This document shows positions 1 through 12,621 of a stretch of 64,000 nucleotides of DNA, in pieces (the first letter of the stretch is position 1; every line of letters begins with the position of its first letter). The DNA comes from Melieria omissa (taxonomy: Eukaryota; Arthropoda; Insecta; Diptera; Ulidiidae). Below the pieces are notes generated by a model. It made no database searches. It was given only the letters and a program-made list of their open reading frames with translations, and was not told the origin of the DNA. The position numbers and the translations under genes were made by a program. The stretch covers positions 94,143,540-94,207,539 of the forward strand of contig OZ020269.1 of the NCBI GenBank assembly GCA_963971225.1, written 5' to 3'.

Positions 1-437
1 TGCATTGAACCCATACACAAATAAAAAAAATGAATTCTTTTATTTACATATTTCAATTGCGTGAAGCTTTTCCATAGTCTAAATAATCGCTATTTGCACT
101 CTATCGCCTCGTACTGAACCCATAATGAAATTTCATCATGTACTGAACCAACCCTTTCGTGTGATAACAGTTCTACGTCAAGTTGGGGCGTACTGAAATT
201 TGCAGGCGTTGATTTCCTACAATCCTGATCACCGAATCGACGACCACAACATTTGTGATTCCTCATCATAAGAATTGGTTTTAAATTGTTCTTCACGATA
301 CAAAAATTTCAACATGGTTGTGTTTGTTATTTGGTTATTAGTTTCTTAAAATTTTCCTCAAATTTTCAGTATCCTTAATGTAACTTTATTTAAATGATTC
401 GAACCATGGTTCAACTACAAGGTTGCAGCAAGCCACC
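1..437. other. AT-rich leading sequence, no gene recognised
   Basis: The left edge of the window is AT-rich and has no feature I can name. A short minus-strand open frame at 90-296 has a CCGRRF stretch but no recognisable domain, signal peptide or splice sites. A perfect palindrome GAACCATGGTTC lies near 402-413. Confidence 0.4.
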
Positions 438-441
438 GGCT

Positions 442-666
442 GATCGTTTATCGCTTCTGTCAAAATCGTCGGTGTCAGCAGTGGTGCGGTGTTGCCGCAT
501 CGGTTGAAATTGAAAATACCTGACTGAAAACAACTGACCTGAGCACTTTTCCCGTTTTTTCACTCAAATACAGCACCGTCTGGCAACAATCACTTTTGTC
601 TGTTTTCAGTTTCTCCCTCTTTCGTCGGAAAATGACAGCTGAATTTGACAGTAGCGATAAACGATC
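442..666. mobile_element. Small MITE-like element with ~24-bp inverted ends
   Basis: The segment 442-465 (GATCGTTTATCGCTTCTGTC...) is repeated in inverted form at 643-666 with 23 of 24 positions matching. The interior of about 180 bp is non-coding. Inverted ends around a short non-coding core are the usual form of a MITE. I could not identify a target-site duplication, so the true ends may lie a few bases further out and the superfamily is unassigned. Confidence 0.55.
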
Positions 667-1084
667 CTATCAACAAAATACATGTGGTTTTTGGTGTTGC
701 GGGGATGCTATTACCTTGTTTATTGTGCCATGATTCGAACATAGTGAAACATGATAATAATTTCACTATGGTTTTGAAGAAAATGTCAAAAAAAAAATGA
801 ATGAAAAAACAAAAAACTAGTATTGAAATTGAAGTCATGGTGACTATTTCAAGAACGATACCAAATATTTGAATCATGGTTTCAAGTATTGTATGGATTC
901 AAGTATTTCGATGTCCGCTTTGAAGAGTGGCACCGATATGAATTGAGTAGAATGAAGAAACCATAAAACCATATAGACGATACACATGTCCGTGCGTAAA
1001 ACTCGAATGACCTTTTAGGGTTCAGAATCCAAGAGAAATTTTGACTTTAAAGCATTATGTTCTTCCAATACTCTTGGCGTGGGC

Positions 1085-1400
1085 ATGGGACACTGTTGTG
1101 ATACGAACTGCCGACCCTTGGAGTGTTGGACAAGAAGGTGCTTCGCAAAATCTTTGGCCCTGTTGGCAACGGCGATGACCATCGACTACGAACGAACGAA
1201 CTGTATGAGCTGTTTAAAGACATGCGCTGCGAATCGACATCCAGTGGCTTGACCATATCTCCCCTATGGACCAAAATGGCGGAAAAGGCATTCGATGCGA
1301 TATTTAGAGGTGGACAGCGAAGAAAGGGACCGTGCCTCCAGTGAAAGGTCCATGTTGAAGACTCGCGGAAAATACAAGCCAACTGTCTTACGAAGCATCC
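1085..1400 (+). pseudogene. RTE-like retrotransposon fragment, RT C-terminal part
   Basis: In the plus frame from 1123 the translation contains KKVLRKIFGPV and later NELYELFKDM. These match the same blocks in the longer element at 12246-12605. The downstream GQRRKGPCLQ corresponds to the basic end of RTE-like reverse transcriptases. Polymerase motifs are absent, so this is a 5'-truncated remnant of the C-terminal domain. Several frame breaks occur between 1080 and 1400. The clade is inferred from similarity to the element at 11-12.6 kb. It ends before the CAA-rich simple repeat at about 1450-1490. Confidence 0.75.
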
Positions 1401-1444
1401 TAGCCCAGGCCTTCAGATCAAGGAGCTACCGTGAAAAAGTTGAT

Positions 1445-2100
1445 TGAAACAACAGTTGCTGGACAACAACAAACAACAACAAGTCGTACTGAGCCCACTG
1501 CATAGCTTGTCGGAGGTCCTTGATGGCAGAAACCATTTGGAGCTGCCAGTCGATCGAAGTCAAAAAAGCCGATGGCGTTGGAGAGACACATTCCATCGCA
1601 TTGCTTTATACATATCACTTTGCTATATTTCTCTACATATTACTTCAACATTTATAACCCAATTTTCGTGGCGCCATTTCACCGAATTAGCTCGATTTCT
1701 GCTTTTTTTGTAGCGTTGTTATATTTGAATAGTCATTACATAGAATAGAGCAATTTGGGAAACCACATATACGATCCGAGTTGACCAACGGAGCGACACG
1801 CAGACAACTTCCGTCACCCAAAAGAACGTCACAGCCACTAGGAAAATTTTGTTGCAGGTCACGCACGCTGTTCCACCATAAATACTGTTCGGATAATATT
1901 CCCAGTCATTACTCTGCCTCATTTTAACCGGTCAAAAATCGACTCCCAAGTATTAAAAATTGCCCGTTAAAAAAATATGTGATTTATACGTGTAAAAAAA
2001 AATATTGTTTTTATTTTTCCAAAGACGGCAAATTCGCTGATCAATTTCACTTTAATCATTTTCGGGGTTGTTTTTTGATATACATTTTCAAACAAGAAAG
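1445..2100. other. Non-coding stretch
   Basis: This holds a short CAACAA run near 1460-1490 and AT-rich sequence. Open frames are short, overlap on both strands and show no domain. I see nothing else to support. Confidence 0.4.
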
Positions 2101-2125
2101 CATTACGTTAGGACTTTTTCTACAT

Positions 2126-2650
<525 letters not shown>

Positions 2651-2659
2651 CGGTTGATT

Positions 2660-3530
2660 GCATTGGCTATGTCGAACTTTAGCTGAAGCACAATGGAAAA
2701 ACGCATAATTTATATTATATTATATTATTTATTCTACGCATGTTCAATAATTCAAAAATCCAGCTACCGATTTGTGTTTCCAAACAGGCGCCGATTTTCC
2801 ACTGTGCATCATCTGCGCCGTTAACTGTCAGCCATGAAATGGCAGTGACGTTAAATTTGATCACAATTTTCTTCGAATCCGTTGCGTTTCAATTTGTTAT
2901 CTAACGCGACTCTACTTTCATTTGCCTTACGTATGTATGTTTGTGTGCATGTATATGTGCGTTTTGTTTACACGTTCGTAACAGCAACAACAACGACAGC
3001 TGAATGTATAAACAATCATAAACATTTACTTTTCTGTACAATTTGCCCATAATTGCAAACTAAAAGCGCCAAGTCACTTTTCGCACAATTCGCCGTTCGC
3101 TGTGTACAACTGTGCCTTGGTGTCAGTTGGCCAGTTGCTCGGTTGGGAATTAACCGGCAAGTGCGACAAATCCTCAAACCGCATAGCCGCATTAAAATGT
3201 TGTCTTTTCGCATTTGTGGTTGCAACATCTCGCCGCTTTGCCATCGCTTGCCTGTTAATGGAGCGCGCAACAACAAAGCGTTCGTCATTGTAATCAGCCG
3301 CTACTTGGCCACCGGCCGCATGTGCAGTGTTACGTCGATGCCGTCCAAGTACTCGATACCAAAACTTGATACTTGTACATACATGTTCCATTCACCTATC
3401 CATATGAAAAAATTAAATATTCGATATCGAACACTGCAGGGCCATTGCGCCTCGCAGAAGAGAAGCTCTCAGCATGTTGAAGTAGACACTTAGCACGGAA
3501 CAATCTGTGTTTAGAAAGTAAACGAAATTT
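2660..3530. other. Non-coding stretch before retroelement remnant
   Basis: Moderately GC-balanced sequence with CAACAACAACGACAGC near 2985. Several short frames on both strands overlap the same DNA between 3016 and 3493. They lack homology I can recognise, a signal peptide or splice pattern. I do not call a gene here. Confidence 0.4.
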
Positions 3531-3539
3531 CAACTTTTA

Positions 3540-4600
3540 CCAAGGTACGGGACGGCGATCCTGCAGAGCCGGGCAGTGGCACAGGAAGTGATGATTCGTT
3601 TCAACTTCGTCTTCATCTCCGCAGTTTTTCAGACATCCAGTGTCCAGTAATGACTTCAATGAGCTGTCTAATAAAGGTGAGACTCATGGTCCATAGTGTC
3701 CGGCAGGGGCTACAGTCCATCCTGCTGGACTCAACCTGTCAATGTACATATCAGGCAGGTATCGAAAGAACCGCAGAGTTATCTGCTTCGGTGGTAGGCA
3801 AGACGACCCCCTTTCTTGCCATTTCGTCTGCTGCTTCGTTCCCTGTCACTCCAGAACCCAAAACCCCGAACCCATCAGAGAGTAACTCGGTGATCCCAAA
3901 TACCCTGAAGTGCAGTGCGGCAATTTTGCACTAACTTCGATTTCACCACAGCTGATTCCAGCGCTCTATGGGCTGCCTTACTATCCACGAAGATTGTGAC
4001 ATCTGTGAGGGATAATCCATTGTCACGGATTAGTTAAGCAGCTTTCTAGATTGCAAAGATCTTCGCCTGAAAGATACTACAGAGGTCCGGGTGTCTGAAT
4101 GGGTCCGTACTATATCTGAGTGGAGACCAACTCCTGTACCTTTATCCATTTTAGAGCCGTCGGTGAAAACGGTTATGGACTCGTCTCTAGTCACAGCCGT
4201 AGTCTCCCATTCCTCTCTTGTGGAATTAAAAGTAAGTTGCGTGCGTATCAAAATCAAAGTTTGGGATCAGATACTCCGTGCTGGAATCGGTGCTGGACTT
4301 ATGCTCTGTACCCGGCCTCTCAAATGACCTTAGAATCCCAGAGTGTCCAAAAGCGTGCTCCCTCCACAAGTAGGCCTCTCTCACCCTGAGAGTGCCCATG
4401 CGGCACAGCACTTAATGGTCCCCAATTGCGTTCTCGAGAAGCAGGACTTGCTTTACCACAGGTTCCTCAAAGAAACTAGGAACTTCGTGGGAAGTAAGGA
4501 TCCCTAATGCTTTCTGCAAATCTCCTCTTCCGACCCTTTTCACTATCCCGCTCGGAAGTGCTATGGAAGGTATATATGGAATTATTTATCCCAGATATAA
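3540..4600 (-). pseudogene. Non-LTR retrotransposon remnant: RNase H and C-terminal zinc motif
   Basis: On the minus strand, 4030-4257 reads ...TVFTDGSKMDKGTGVG, the first catalytic aspartate block of an RNase H domain. The next block follows as VTIFVDSKAAHRALESA (about 3960-4015). Near 3545-3620 another frame reads CLKNCGDEDEVE...HHFLCHCPAL, the Cys/His motif that closes many R1-, Jockey- and I-type elements. Upstream (about 4270-4400) REAYLWREHAFGHSGILRSF fits the linker between RT and RNase H. Frameshifts separate these blocks, so it is dead. Exact clade is uncertain. Confidence 0.8.
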
Positions 4601-5200
4601 AAGTGACCTATCTTTATGTTGCTGGGAATTTACCATTTCAACTGTTAAACTTCAACATTTGCCAGTGTTTTTATTGAAGGTCCGTTGACGCTTTGGCAAA
4701 TTAAGAATGCATGAGCTCTCAACCGCTGCCAATTCGCACCTCTCGCTTCGTCTCTCTCACAAACCAGCACTGGTACCGCGTTATGCTCACGCGGAATTCC
4801 ACCTGTGGACGGCAGCAAAAAAATCCAACTACATACACGAGTACATACATATGGGCATCTCCCAAAAAAGGTCCACCACGAGTGAAAAATTCAAATTGCT
4901 CAGAAAAACTTTTTATTATCCAATAATACAGCTTAAATATCTATATTTTATAAATGTAAAAGAATTTTTAATTTTTTTTAATTTTTGACCGAAATATACT
5001 ACTGTAAAAGAAAAAAAAATTTGTCTGAGCCTTTTGACGAATTATATGCACATTTTGTCGTTTCGTTTTTGTCTTATTCAAGTAATATTATATTTTTCTT
5101 GTAATGCAAAAGTTTTCTACTAACAACAATCTTATGTATTAGAGAAAGCGAGAGAAAGTGGAGTTCGAAGAACGGAAGTTTGTTTAGTTTGCTTCTTCCT
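4600..5200. other. Non-coding AT-rich stretch
   Basis: Nothing recognisable apart from poly-A/T runs. Short open frames at 4707-4988 have no domain. Confidence 0.35.
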
Positions 5201-5210
5201 GTATCCTATT

Positions 5211-7266
5211 GTCGCGTCCGTGCCCAAAAAACCTTATTAGTTGTTGCCATTAGTGGACAAACTTTTCAAATGCAAGTAGCTGTCAGTTTTTAAATAGGTG
5301 CATTGTTCCCGTTAGGAAAATATAATAATTGGTTCCCGGCAAAATCGGGAAAAAATTTTATGGGTGTTTAAAATTTGTCGCGTCCGTAACCGGAAGCTCT
5401 GAATCGATTCGATTGTTTTTCAATTTCCGGTAAATTTCCGCATTTCTTGAGATACAATTTTTTTTTCAAAATATCGACTCTCATTGAAGATTTTAGCAAT
5501 AAAATACAAGAAAATATCAAAAAAATAATTTTGGTTGAGAATAACAGCTTCATCAATTTTGTACGATATATCGTACAATGGTGCGCAAAGGAGTAAAAAT
5601 GCATGAAACTTTTTTTTCGTTTTTTTTAATTTTATGAACAATTCATTGGCTTATTTGGTAAGAAAATATAAATTTAACAACAAAAATCAAAACGTGATTT
5701 CATTTTGATCGAAAACTATATAAATTATATATTTAAACAATTGAGTAACATCTATCAGGCCTTATAAAACCGTTATTGCTGTTGCAAAGCCCTTTCCCCT
5801 CAATAAAACACAGAATCAACTAAACACCATATAGCTTTGTAGAAAGATACCGAATATAGCCGATTCTTATTATCGTAGTGGGAGTGGCAAGTACTCATGT
5901 CTAACCTTACATAATCTGTGTCTGCCCAGTGAAACACAAAATCGTTAAGTAATTGTTATTTCTGAATAGAAATAGTCAAACAGTGGAATTTTATTAGTCA
6001 TACGATTTAGTGATGGGCGTGGCATTCAGGCAAACAGAAAAATTCTGTTACCAATTCCATAACTTAAAAAATATGCTACACCACTTGCAACCTTTGCCTG
6101 CCATTTGTACGGTAAATCGTACAAAGCTTTGCAACCCTTGTATACAATACTATCGTATTCGTATATCGTATTCGTATATTCATTCGTATATCGTATTGTA
6201 CGATATATCGTCCAATTTTTTAAAGGCTCGGGAAAAATATTTAGAAGCAAAAATTGTTAAATTTAATAAGTTTTATAAATGAACTGAGAAAAGTTTTACA
6301 TATTTAAAAATTCCTCCTCAGAAGCATCGCATCGCCAAATTCTTGCAAAGAGCTTCTTACAAAACGCACTCACACTGTATCACACGGCTATTGTGATTTA
6401 TATTTTCAAACAGAATGGTAAAACATAACCTACTTAATAAGAATTAAAAAGCCGTTTCATAAAAAATACATTCGCTGTCAAAAAAAAATCTTTAAAAAAA
6501 ATTGTACGATATATCATACAAATTTCCGGAAAGGGTTAATGAAAAATACTGTACAAATATGTTCAGCTAGTTAATTAATTTAATTTAATTTAATTAATTT
6601 ATTAAGTTATTTCTAAAACCAGTTTGCTGCGATGTGATGAATGAAAGGTGCATTGCTAATGTATCTAAGAGCTGTTTCCACGATATTAAACAAGATCTAA
6701 TTCCAATAGAGTTCCTCAGGAAAATTAAATAAACCACACTAAGAAGTTTTAACTTTATTTTTTCCTTATTTTGATTGCTGTAACTTTAATTTAACTTGTT
6801 ATGTGTTATTTTTTATTAAAAGCTGCAGTGTTATAATGAAAACCATTACTGTATTTAATAAGGGGAATACCCTTGGAAAAATTTGTCGCGTCCGTGATGT
6901 CGCGTCCGTATTCATGATATACCAAATTAAAAAAAGATAAAACAAAATTCTCATGTTTCATAAGTCTACGAAGAAAAGTTATCCTTTGACCTTCATTTGC
7001 ATGTATATATATAAAAAAAAAGTTCCCAAAAATCGCTAAATTTTGTATATTTCTATAAGAGCTTCAAAAAAACTTCTTTTTTTTGTCGCGTCCGTTTCAT
7101 TGCATAATTGCTCCTTATTTTGTACTAATTTGTACTAAATCTTTCCAATATATTTCTAAAATGTAGCACCATTTCAGCGCGTTAGAACACTAAAAAAACA
7201 TATCGACTTTTTGTGTTTCTTTCTTATTTTTGGTGTAATTGAAAGCGTGCGAATGTTGCGTCCGTG
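5211..7266 (+). repeat. Dispersed TGTCGCGTCCGT motif, six copies
   Basis: The CpG-rich 12-mer TGTCGCGTCCGT (first base varies) occurs at about 5210, 5375, 6884, 6899 and 7084, with a one-base variant (TGTTGCGTCCGT) at 7254. All copies are in the plus orientation. The surrounding 2 kb is very AT-rich, so six near-identical copies are not expected by chance. They are unevenly spaced and cluster at both edges of the region, as subterminal transposase-binding motifs do. No transposase is visible inside. Function unknown. Confidence 0.6.
5559..6521. repeat. Recurring 20-bp palindrome
   Basis: A perfect palindrome, TTGTACGATATATCGTACAA, lies at 5559-5578. Near copies occur at 6105-6124, 6196-6215 and 6502-6521, each with one or a few substitutions. 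Degenerate TCGTATTCGTATA repeats at 6150-6195 adjoin the third copy. The dyad symmetry suggests a dimeric protein target or a hairpin, but that is inference. Confidence 0.65.
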
Positions 7267-7930
7267 CCACTGGGAGATGCCCATATGTGGCAGTACATGA
7301 AGGTGAGAGAAAATCCCCAAATAAATGACGTAAATGAATTGTTTGCACTCGAGTGGTGCAACTGTTATTTGGGTAATCCGCAATCATGCAGCGGACAGCA
7401 GCGCCAACGGTTCATACCGCCCACCCCTTTCCGCCCACAAGATGACCAAAGTGCTGGCCAACGGCCGCAATTGTCTCACTGTGGAGCACGCAGCGTCACT
7501 GCAGTGGTTACTTTGCATGCAAAAACCAATCATAAAAATTCCCGCAGAACAACAACAAATAAAAAAAGAGTCACTTGAAAAAACAAAGACAAAGATCAAA
7601 TGTAAAAAGTTGAAGTGCGGACACAAAATGCAAGCAACAGTGCAAGCAGTAAAGGGACGAAAAATTGAGTAAATAAATGCCGAGTCTACAGAATGACGTC
7701 TGCGGATCATTGAGCAGGCGAGTGGTTGTTTTAATTGAAAAAAAAACAAGAAAAACTACTAATGTACGTGAAATGTTTATTAAAACCTTTCGGAACGGAG
7801 TTTAATCCAAATCTAATAAACTCTTAGTAGATATATTCTCTATCTGTAATTGTTTTGAGGGACATTAAAAACTTGCTGGGACGTATTATCCCTTATCCCA
7901 CCTTTTTGGAGGGAGCTTTATTGCCCATAC
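7267..7930. other. Non-coding stretch
   Basis: Contains poly-A runs near 7740 and overlapping short frames on both strands (7264-7749). No recognisable domain, signal peptide or splice structure is visible in any of them. Confidence 0.35.
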
Positions 7931-7944
7931 GTTGATTTCTTCTA

Positions 7945-8110
7945 ATAGTTCCTACAGCTTATAGTTGGTTCGCATACGATAGTCGACGCAAATATGAACA
8001 GGGCCGAAGATTTTGCAAAGTATCTGCCTACATCGTTTCGCAACAGTGTTCACGTCTCCGCAACATAAAGGAGCATGGACAGAGTTAGCATCCTTGTCAA
8101 GGGAAAGCAT
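7945..8110 (-). pseudogene. RTE-like RT C-terminal fragment
   Basis: On the minus strand the DNA reads SMLLYVAET, LLRNDVGR, then CKIFGPVHIC and VDYRMRTN after frameshifts. This is the same sequence of blocks as in the RTE-like element at 12246-12400 (LLYGAEAW, RNDIAALG, RKIFGPV, EYRIRTN). It is short, frameshifted and certainly inactive. Confidence 0.65.
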
Positions 8111-8404
8111 TGCTGCTGTTTATGGCGACGCCAAGGTAAAAGAATTCTTTGACAACTTAAAAATTATACCTGTCAGCGTCGACGTGAGACCGTAGCCGCT
8201 GCCAGTCCCTACGTGTAAGTAGCATATATTGCGAAGACATCTCGCTTCGCTGATACCTGATACCTCATCCTGAAATAAACTGCAAAGACTACGAATTCCG
8301 AACGAGTATTCGAACCGATGTACATCTGATTATTAAGACTGTACGATTAGTCGATTTGAAGTACATCACTTTAGAAAAAGTGAAACTTTTCATAAAGTAC
8401 CAGA

Positions 8405-9320
8405 GTTATGGAAGTTAAGAACATCCGTCTCGGAAGTCTAAACGAGTACTGGAAGTTTAGTACATCCGTTTAGGAAGTCTGAACGAGTACTGGAAATTTA
8501 GTACATCCGTCTAGTGTGTCAAAACTAGTACTGGAAGTTAAGTAAATCTGTTTACGAAGTCTAAAGTAGTAGTAGAAATTAAGTACATTTATCTAGGAAG
8601 TCTGAACTAGTTCTGGAAGTTAAGAACATCCGTCTGGGAAGTCTGAACGAGTACTGGAAGTTTAGTACATCCATCTAGGAAGTCTGAACCAGTTCTGCAA
8701 ATTAAGTACATCCGTCTAGGAAGTCTGAACTAGTTCTCGAAGTTAAGAACAACCATCTAGGAAGTCTGAACCAGTTCTGCAAATTAAGTACATCCGTCTA
8801 GGAAGTCTGAACTAGTTCTCGAAGTTAAGAACAACCATCTAGGAAGTCTGAACCAGTTCTGCAAATTAAGTACATCCGTCTAGGAAGTCTGAACTAGTTC
8901 TCGAAGTTAAGAACAACCATCTAGGAAGTCTGAACGAGTACTGGAAATTAAGTACATCCATTTAGGATGTCTGGACTAATTCTGGAAGTTAAGTACATCT
9001 CTCTAGGAAATCTGAACCACTACTCGCTACTATATAAATTCAGCTAGGAAGTCTGAACGAGTACTGGAAGTTAACTACATCCATTTAGGATGTCTGAACT
9101 AGTTCGGGAAGTTAAGTACATCCCTCTGGGAAATCTAAACCAGTACTCGAAACTTTATAGATTCGGCTAGGAAGTCTGAACGAGTACTAGAAGTTCAGCA
9201 CATCCGTCTAGGAAGTCTGGACCAATTCTGGAAGTTAAGTACATCTCTCTAGGAAATTTGAACCAGTACTCGAAACCATGTAGATTCGCGTAGGAAGTCT
9301 GAACGGGTACTCGATATTAC
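8405..9320. repeat. 41-bp minisatellite, about 22 units
   Basis: The unit, beginning AGGAAGTCTGAAC..., repeats every 41 bp and ends with a TACATCCGTCT-type segment. Between about 8660 and 8930 the units alternate in an 82-bp dimer present about three times almost unchanged. From about 8990 to 9300 three variant units form a 123-bp trimer containing a distinctive ACTATATAAATTC-like segment. Edges are degenerate. No open frame runs through it. Confidence 0.9.
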
Positions 9321-9329
9321 ATACATTAG

Positions 9330-11010
9330 GTACGAGTTAATGTACGTTTTGTGTTGTTTATTGGTTTAATCTGGTTAGTACTTTGGACCAGCGCGGTGAG
9401 GTGATACTCGAGCGCTGATTCAATCGCTTACCGTTGCCAACATTGAAGTATAAATACTTTTAAAATACTTCTTTTGTAGCTACATCGTCTCAGCGTTGAA
9501 AAGACTAAAGGGCCTAAGGGAAGTGTCTAAGTAGCTCTCTAGCCGCTCTGTTGGAGACAAGACTGAAATGCATCAAGTCCTACCTTGGTGATGTATTGTA
9601 TTGGCTTTCATACGCACGAACCGATTATGCCTTGATTTTGTACATTTTTTTTAAACACACTGTCCGTGGCGCATGCCACATATTCCTAATCCAAACAGTA
9701 GGCGTGGCTGTCCAATCATACTTAAGGCGAAATCATAGTGAAATACATAGTGAAATAAATATGAGGCGAAATCAAAGGCATTCTCTGTTGCCACAATGAC
9801 GTTTATTCCCATAAAACTTGTTTAACAAGTTGGCAGTTGTTCGTATACAAAATTTTGTTTCATTAAAATTTTGTAAATCGTTGTAAACAAGTGCACGATT
9901 TGTATGAAAGGTAGACGCGACAGTCGTCTACCAGGTAGTTTGATGGGTATCGTCCCAACAGCCACGGCACAATGCACCTCAGTATTCGTCCTTATCGCGA
10001 GCAGCGGCCTTTTAGGCCGCGCGAAGCAGTGCTCGTGCAGAGTTTTATCGATAGGCGTCGTTAGTTTTCAGGACTCAAGCGCCACCAGGACACTATTTTT
10101 GTATTGTACACAATCAAAAATGCCAAAAGTACATACAAAAGCACATATTGCGTAATGCGAAAACTAATCGTTATACAAAATTGATCTAATTTTATAAAAT
10201 ATATTATGTCGGTCACGCGACACCATCGTGCGCAGTTGGGCTTCGGTTTCGCAGCGAGTTGCTGGCAGCTAGTCGCTACGTCGATGTACCGTCACATAGA
10301 CCGCTTTCAACATCCACACGAGCGCGAATCCCAGCACCAAAACTTGATTGACGTACACGAAACCTGCCGACCCTCCTGCTGGTGCTGGTGTTGCATCATC
10401 CATGGTGTCGCTGTTGTGGCGGTGTGTGTGTGTGTGTGGTCAAGAAATTTGAACTGGGGCTGGTCCTCCTTTTTAAGGTTTTTCAAAAGAATTCGAAAAT
10501 TTTTAAACCGTACGCGACTGAAACGTGTGCTTTCTTTGGCGTATGAGAAATTAAAATAAAATTTTTCCCGATCGAAAAATCACTGGTAAATAGTCTTATT
10601 TTGTTTTATTTTTGTAAAATTGTATTGAAAAGTTTCATTTCATAAATGCACTGTGTCTGGTGTATAGTGTATTACAGTCGATTGGTATGTAAGTGTAACG
10701 CAACTTTACATCTTCAAATGTAATCAAACAGTATGCAATGGTCTCGGTGTCGGTGAAATCAAAAATGTCCACACCCATGAGTTGGGTTAAATTATTGCCT
10801 TGCGATACTTTTTGATATGGTGCCGAGAACAACCTCGGCTGCGGGAATTTCTTCAACATTTAGACTGTGCTCAGAAAACAGGCAACAAGCAAGACACAAA
10901 ACGAAAAACATTGAGTTCCCACGGAAATGTTGCACCCTTTCGTGTACAGCGAGTTGACTTTTGTTGGTTCACCCTTACTTGAATGCAACAAACACATCTT
11001 TGTGGCTAGC
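9330..11010. other. Non-coding stretch
   Basis: Mixed unique-looking sequence. It includes a short GC hairpin, GCGGCCT-TTT-AGGCCGC (10004-10020), and a GT run at 10423-10438. A minus-strand frame (10635-10859, 74 codons) starts just after a CAG and reads LMGVDIFDFTDTETIAYCLI. It looks slightly protein-like, but I cannot assign it. Confidence 0.35.
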
Positions 11011-11012
11011 TT

Positions 11013-11040
11013 ATCTACTTACTTACTTAAGTAATGGTCA
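11013..11040 (-). mobile_element. RTE-type 3' tail remnant, minus strand
   Basis: The plus strand reads ACTTACTTACTTAAGTAATGG then TCATAAC. Its complement, GTTATGACCATT followed by (TAAG)n, resembles the end of the element at 12590-12621 (GTTATGGCCAG, TTAAG, TAAG repeats). It directly abuts the plus-strand endonuclease fragment that follows. Confidence 0.55.
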
Positions 11041-11047
11041 TAACTTG

Positions 11048-12621
11048 GCCCCACAGTCGGGCAGTTCAGCCTCCATGGGACCACTTCGAACAACGGTCTG
11101 CGGCTGATCGATTTCGCCGCGGCACGAAACATGGTAGTTAGTAGCACCAGATTCCAGCACCTCGATATCCACAAGGCCACCTCTGGTTATCCCCCGATCA
11201 ATCCACCCGCAACCAGATTGATCACATTGTGATTGATGGAAGGCATGCTTCTAGCATGATAGTAGTGGTAGATGTCCAGATGGCACCAATCGACGACGAC
11301 GGTGTGGATGTGCCACCGCCCAGCCATGACGAGGTCCGGGTCGCTATCCAGCGACTCAAGAACAACAAAGCTGCAGGGCCGGATGGGCTACCAGCTAAAT
11401 TGTTCAAGGCCGGCGGCGGTGAGCTGATTGGGTGCATGCATCAGCTCATTTGCAAAATATGGCCCTTTGTCCTGTGCTGAAGAAAGGCGACCCAACAATA
11501 TGCGCCAGCTACAGGGGTATCAGCCTACTTCCCATTGCATACAAGGTCCTGACGAGCGTACTATGTGAAAGATTAAAGCCACTCGCCAAGGCATCGCCGT
11601 CATCGATTACAAGGCAGCATTTGATAGCCCGATAAGGGATCGCCTATATGCCGCAAAGCTATAATGCTCGCAAAGCTCGTTAGACTTTGCAGAGCGACGT
11701 TGACGCGCAGCTCCGTCAAGGTTAGAAGTGACCTCTCCGACCCCTTTGATACCGTTCGAGGTTTCAGACAGGGCGATCCTTTGTCCTGCGGCCTCTTCAA
11801 CTTCACCATGGAGAGTGTTCTGCGCAAGGTCGGTGTACATCGTAATGGCACAATCTTCAACAAAAGTGTCCAGCTCCTTGCCTACGCAGATGACATTGAT
11901 GTCATCGGGCGCAACAAGCGAGATGTCACCGCTGCATTTGCGGCTATCGAAAGAGAATCTGCCAAAATGGGTCTGGTGGTAAATGAGGGCAAGACGAAGT
12001 ATATGCTATCTACACGCAGTGACTCGCAGCGGCTAGGGTCTCACGTCGAGGCCGACAGGTATATCTTTGAAGTTGTCAAGGAATTCGTCTACCTTGGCAC
12101 CGCCATCAACAGCAGCAATGATGTCAGTCTGGAGATAAAGCGAAGGATTACTCTTGCCAACAGGTGCTACTACGGTCTCGGTAGGCAATTGAGAAGTAGA
12201 GACCTCTCGCGACCGACAAAACTTGCACTCTAGAGGACGCTTATCTTGTCCGTGCTCCTCTATGGCGCTGAAGCATGGACAATGACACGAAATGACATAG
12301 CGGCCCTTGGAGTGTTCGAGAGGAAGGTACTTCGCAAAATCTTCGGCCCTGTTCGTGTTGGTGACGAGTATCGTATACGAACCAATAACGAGCTGTATGA
12401 GCTGTATAAGGACATGGACGTAGCGCAGCGAATTAACATCCAGCGGCTACGATGGCTCGGTCGTGTCTGCCGCATGGACGACGAAGCTCCGGCGAAAAAG
12501 GTGTTCGATGCGGTGCGACCAACTGGAGAGGGCGCGCGCGAAGCAGAGGCGCCTGAAGAGAAGTTTGCGGCAGGCCGTAACCCGATAACGGTTATGGCCA
12601 GTTAAGTAAGTAAGTAAGTAA
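11048..12621 (+). mobile_element. Degraded RTE-like non-LTR retrotransposon (endonuclease + RT)
   Basis: Domains run in plus-strand order. At 11048-11260 is the APE-endonuclease C-terminus (NGLRLIDFAAARNMVV and VIDGRHASSM). At 11325-11440 is the RT start (AIQRLKNNKAAGPDGLPAKLF). At 11465-11580 is KKGDPTICASYRGISLLPIAYKV. At 11664-12233 is the palm, with RGFRQGDPLSC and the intact catalytic block LLAYADDIDVIG. At 12246-12605 is the C-terminal domain. The element ends in (TAAG)n at 12603-12621. No RNase H follows, which fits RTE. Sequence is missing between the endonuclease and RT and again near 11630, and frames shift several times, so it is non-autonomous. It is the longest retroelement piece here. 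Confidence 0.88.
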
